Assembly: GCA_002420305.1 (NCBI GenBank) | Contig: DIHT01000181.1 | Span: 1-7,056 of the forward strand | DNA: 7,056 bases | DNA from: Akkermansiaceae bacterium UBA5689 | Lineage (GTDB): Bacteria; Verrucomicrobiota; Verrucomicrobiia; Verrucomicrobiales; Akkermansiaceae | Reading direction: 5' to 3' | Part shown: one piece after another, positions 6,478 through 7,056 of the stretch | Position numbering within the stretch: the stretch's first letter is position 1 | Layout of the letters: the number at the start of each line of letters is the position of its first letter | Notes under the pieces: generated by a model | The model's database searches: none | Seen by the model: only the letters and a program-made list of their open reading frames with translations | Told to the model about the DNA's origin: nothing | Made by a program: the position numbers and the translations under genes

Positions 6478-7056
6478 TCACTTTGAGCGGCTGAACCATT
6501 GCGCGAGAACGATTTCGATGCCCGCAAACACAATCACGACAAGAAGAAGAGGCCACCAAAGCTCCGCCCCCTTGCGCTCTTTTCCAAAGGAGCCCTGATT
6601 GCTATCGGAATCCCATCGGAAAAGCTCCACGGAGGCTCCAAGGCGCTCAAGCTGCTGCGAGCCGAGCACCTCAGGGTTCGACTCACGCTCACTGGGGCGC
6701 ACGGAAAAAAGCACAGGCTCAGCCTCACCCTCAATCGCAACCTGATAGGCTCCCGCACGATCGGCACGATCAAACTCAAGAACGGAGCTGCCTTCCCCTT
6801 CCGAGAGAGTGGTCAGATACCCCAAGGCTTCCGGATCCCTCATCTCGTAGACCGTTGCCGGACGACCAGCCAGAGCAGCGCTCGCACGATGACGCAGGGT
6901 CTGTCCGGCTTCGACATTCAAACCATTTTCCCGATTCTGGATAATTCTCCCCAGCAGCCTGTTGACAAAGGGAACAAAAGCGGGGCGGATCGCGAAATCG
7001 TTCCACTCCAGGTCTGCACTACTATTAAAGACAAAGACCTTGCCCCGGCCATACTC
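6478..7056 (-). CDS. BatA-like membrane-anchored protein, C-terminal part (5' end outside window)
   Basis: The reading frame is open from the right edge of the window to a TGA at 6480..6478, giving 192 visible residues with the N-terminus missing. The visible part starts with EYGRGKVFVFNSSADLEWND and continues through RPAFVPFVNRLL (residues 24-35). This is the typical end of the globular domain of BatA/aerotolerance-regulator-like proteins. Next comes a beta-rich, Ig-like segment (about 47-120), a short linker, and one C-terminal membrane span at about 167-187 (WWPLLLVVIVFAGIEIVLAQ) with a short basic tail. The expected topology is a periplasmic body with the tail in the cytoplasm. Full-length relatives are usually 600-800 residues and start with two membrane helices and a VWA-like region, which cannot be checked here. 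An internal TTG at 6921 is not the real start, because coding continues upstream. It is followed after 25 nt by the VWA gene, whose tail has a similar layout. Family assignment is from recognised motifs; the cellular function is not known. Confidence 0.85.
   Translation of the reverse strand, partial: EYGRGKVFVFNSSADLEWNDFAIRPAFVPFVNRLLGRIIQNRENGLNVEAGQTLRHRASAALAGRPATVYEMRDPEALGYLTTLSEGEGSSVLEFDRADRAGAYQVAIEGEAEPVLFSVRPSERESNPEVLGSQQLERLGASVELFRWDSDSNQGSFGKERKGAELWWPLLLVVIVFAGIEIVLAQWFSRSK

Noticed and set aside
6962..6967. TTGACA on the plus strand as a -35 box
   Set aside because: No -10-like hexamer lies 16-18 nt downstream, and the site is inside the coding region of the BatA-like gene.

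Overview
The window holds one tightly packed gene cluster, all transcribed on the minus strand, with about 99.6% of bases coding. In transcription order (right to left) it contains four genes. First is the 3' end of a BatA-like membrane-anchored protein (7056..6478, cut by the window edge). Second is a three-TM von Willebrand factor A (VWA) protein with a degenerate glutamine-amidotransferase-like domain (6452..4167). Third is a three-TM DUF4175-like protein with a large Ig-like periplasmic part (4166..2427). Fourth is a long secreted Ala/Glu/Gln-rich coiled-coil protein (2427..1, running off the left edge; 809 codons visible with no stop). No tRNA, rRNA, mobile element, CRISPR array or factor-independent terminator was seen.

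This gene order is familiar from the MoxR/Bat-type clusters of the PVC superphylum (Verrucomicrobiota, Planctomycetota, Lentisphaerota) and some other Gram-negative phyla. There a MoxR AAA+ ATPase and a DUF58 protein usually precede the BatA-like, VWA and DUF4175-like genes; if present here they lie to the right of the window. GC in the high fifties by eye, clear Shine-Dalgarno sites and the gene content fit a Verrucomicrobiota- or Planctomycetota-like bacterium. The phylum is an inference, not shown by the sequence.

The genes look co-transcribed and translationally coupled. The gap between the BatA-like and VWA genes is 25 nt and carries a strong AGGAGG. The VWA stop abuts the DUF4175-like start (TAAATG), and the DUF4175-like stop overlaps the next start by one base (TAATG). 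Inferred model: the membrane-anchored VWA and BatA-like proteins present periplasmic domains. The DUF4175-like protein and the coiled-coil protein together supply the parts that sit on one chain in many DUF4175 relatives, with Ig-like segments followed by a long helical region. The cellular role of such clusters is poorly defined; cell-envelope stress or assembly is a guess.

The most interesting structure is in the last gene. Its helical tail is built from at least four diverged copies of a roughly 120-residue module, the last one cut by the window edge. From residue 476 to the edge the tail has no Phe, Trp, Tyr, His or Cys. The gene also appears to be a natural fission of the DUF4175 architecture, with the C-terminal half carrying its own export signal.
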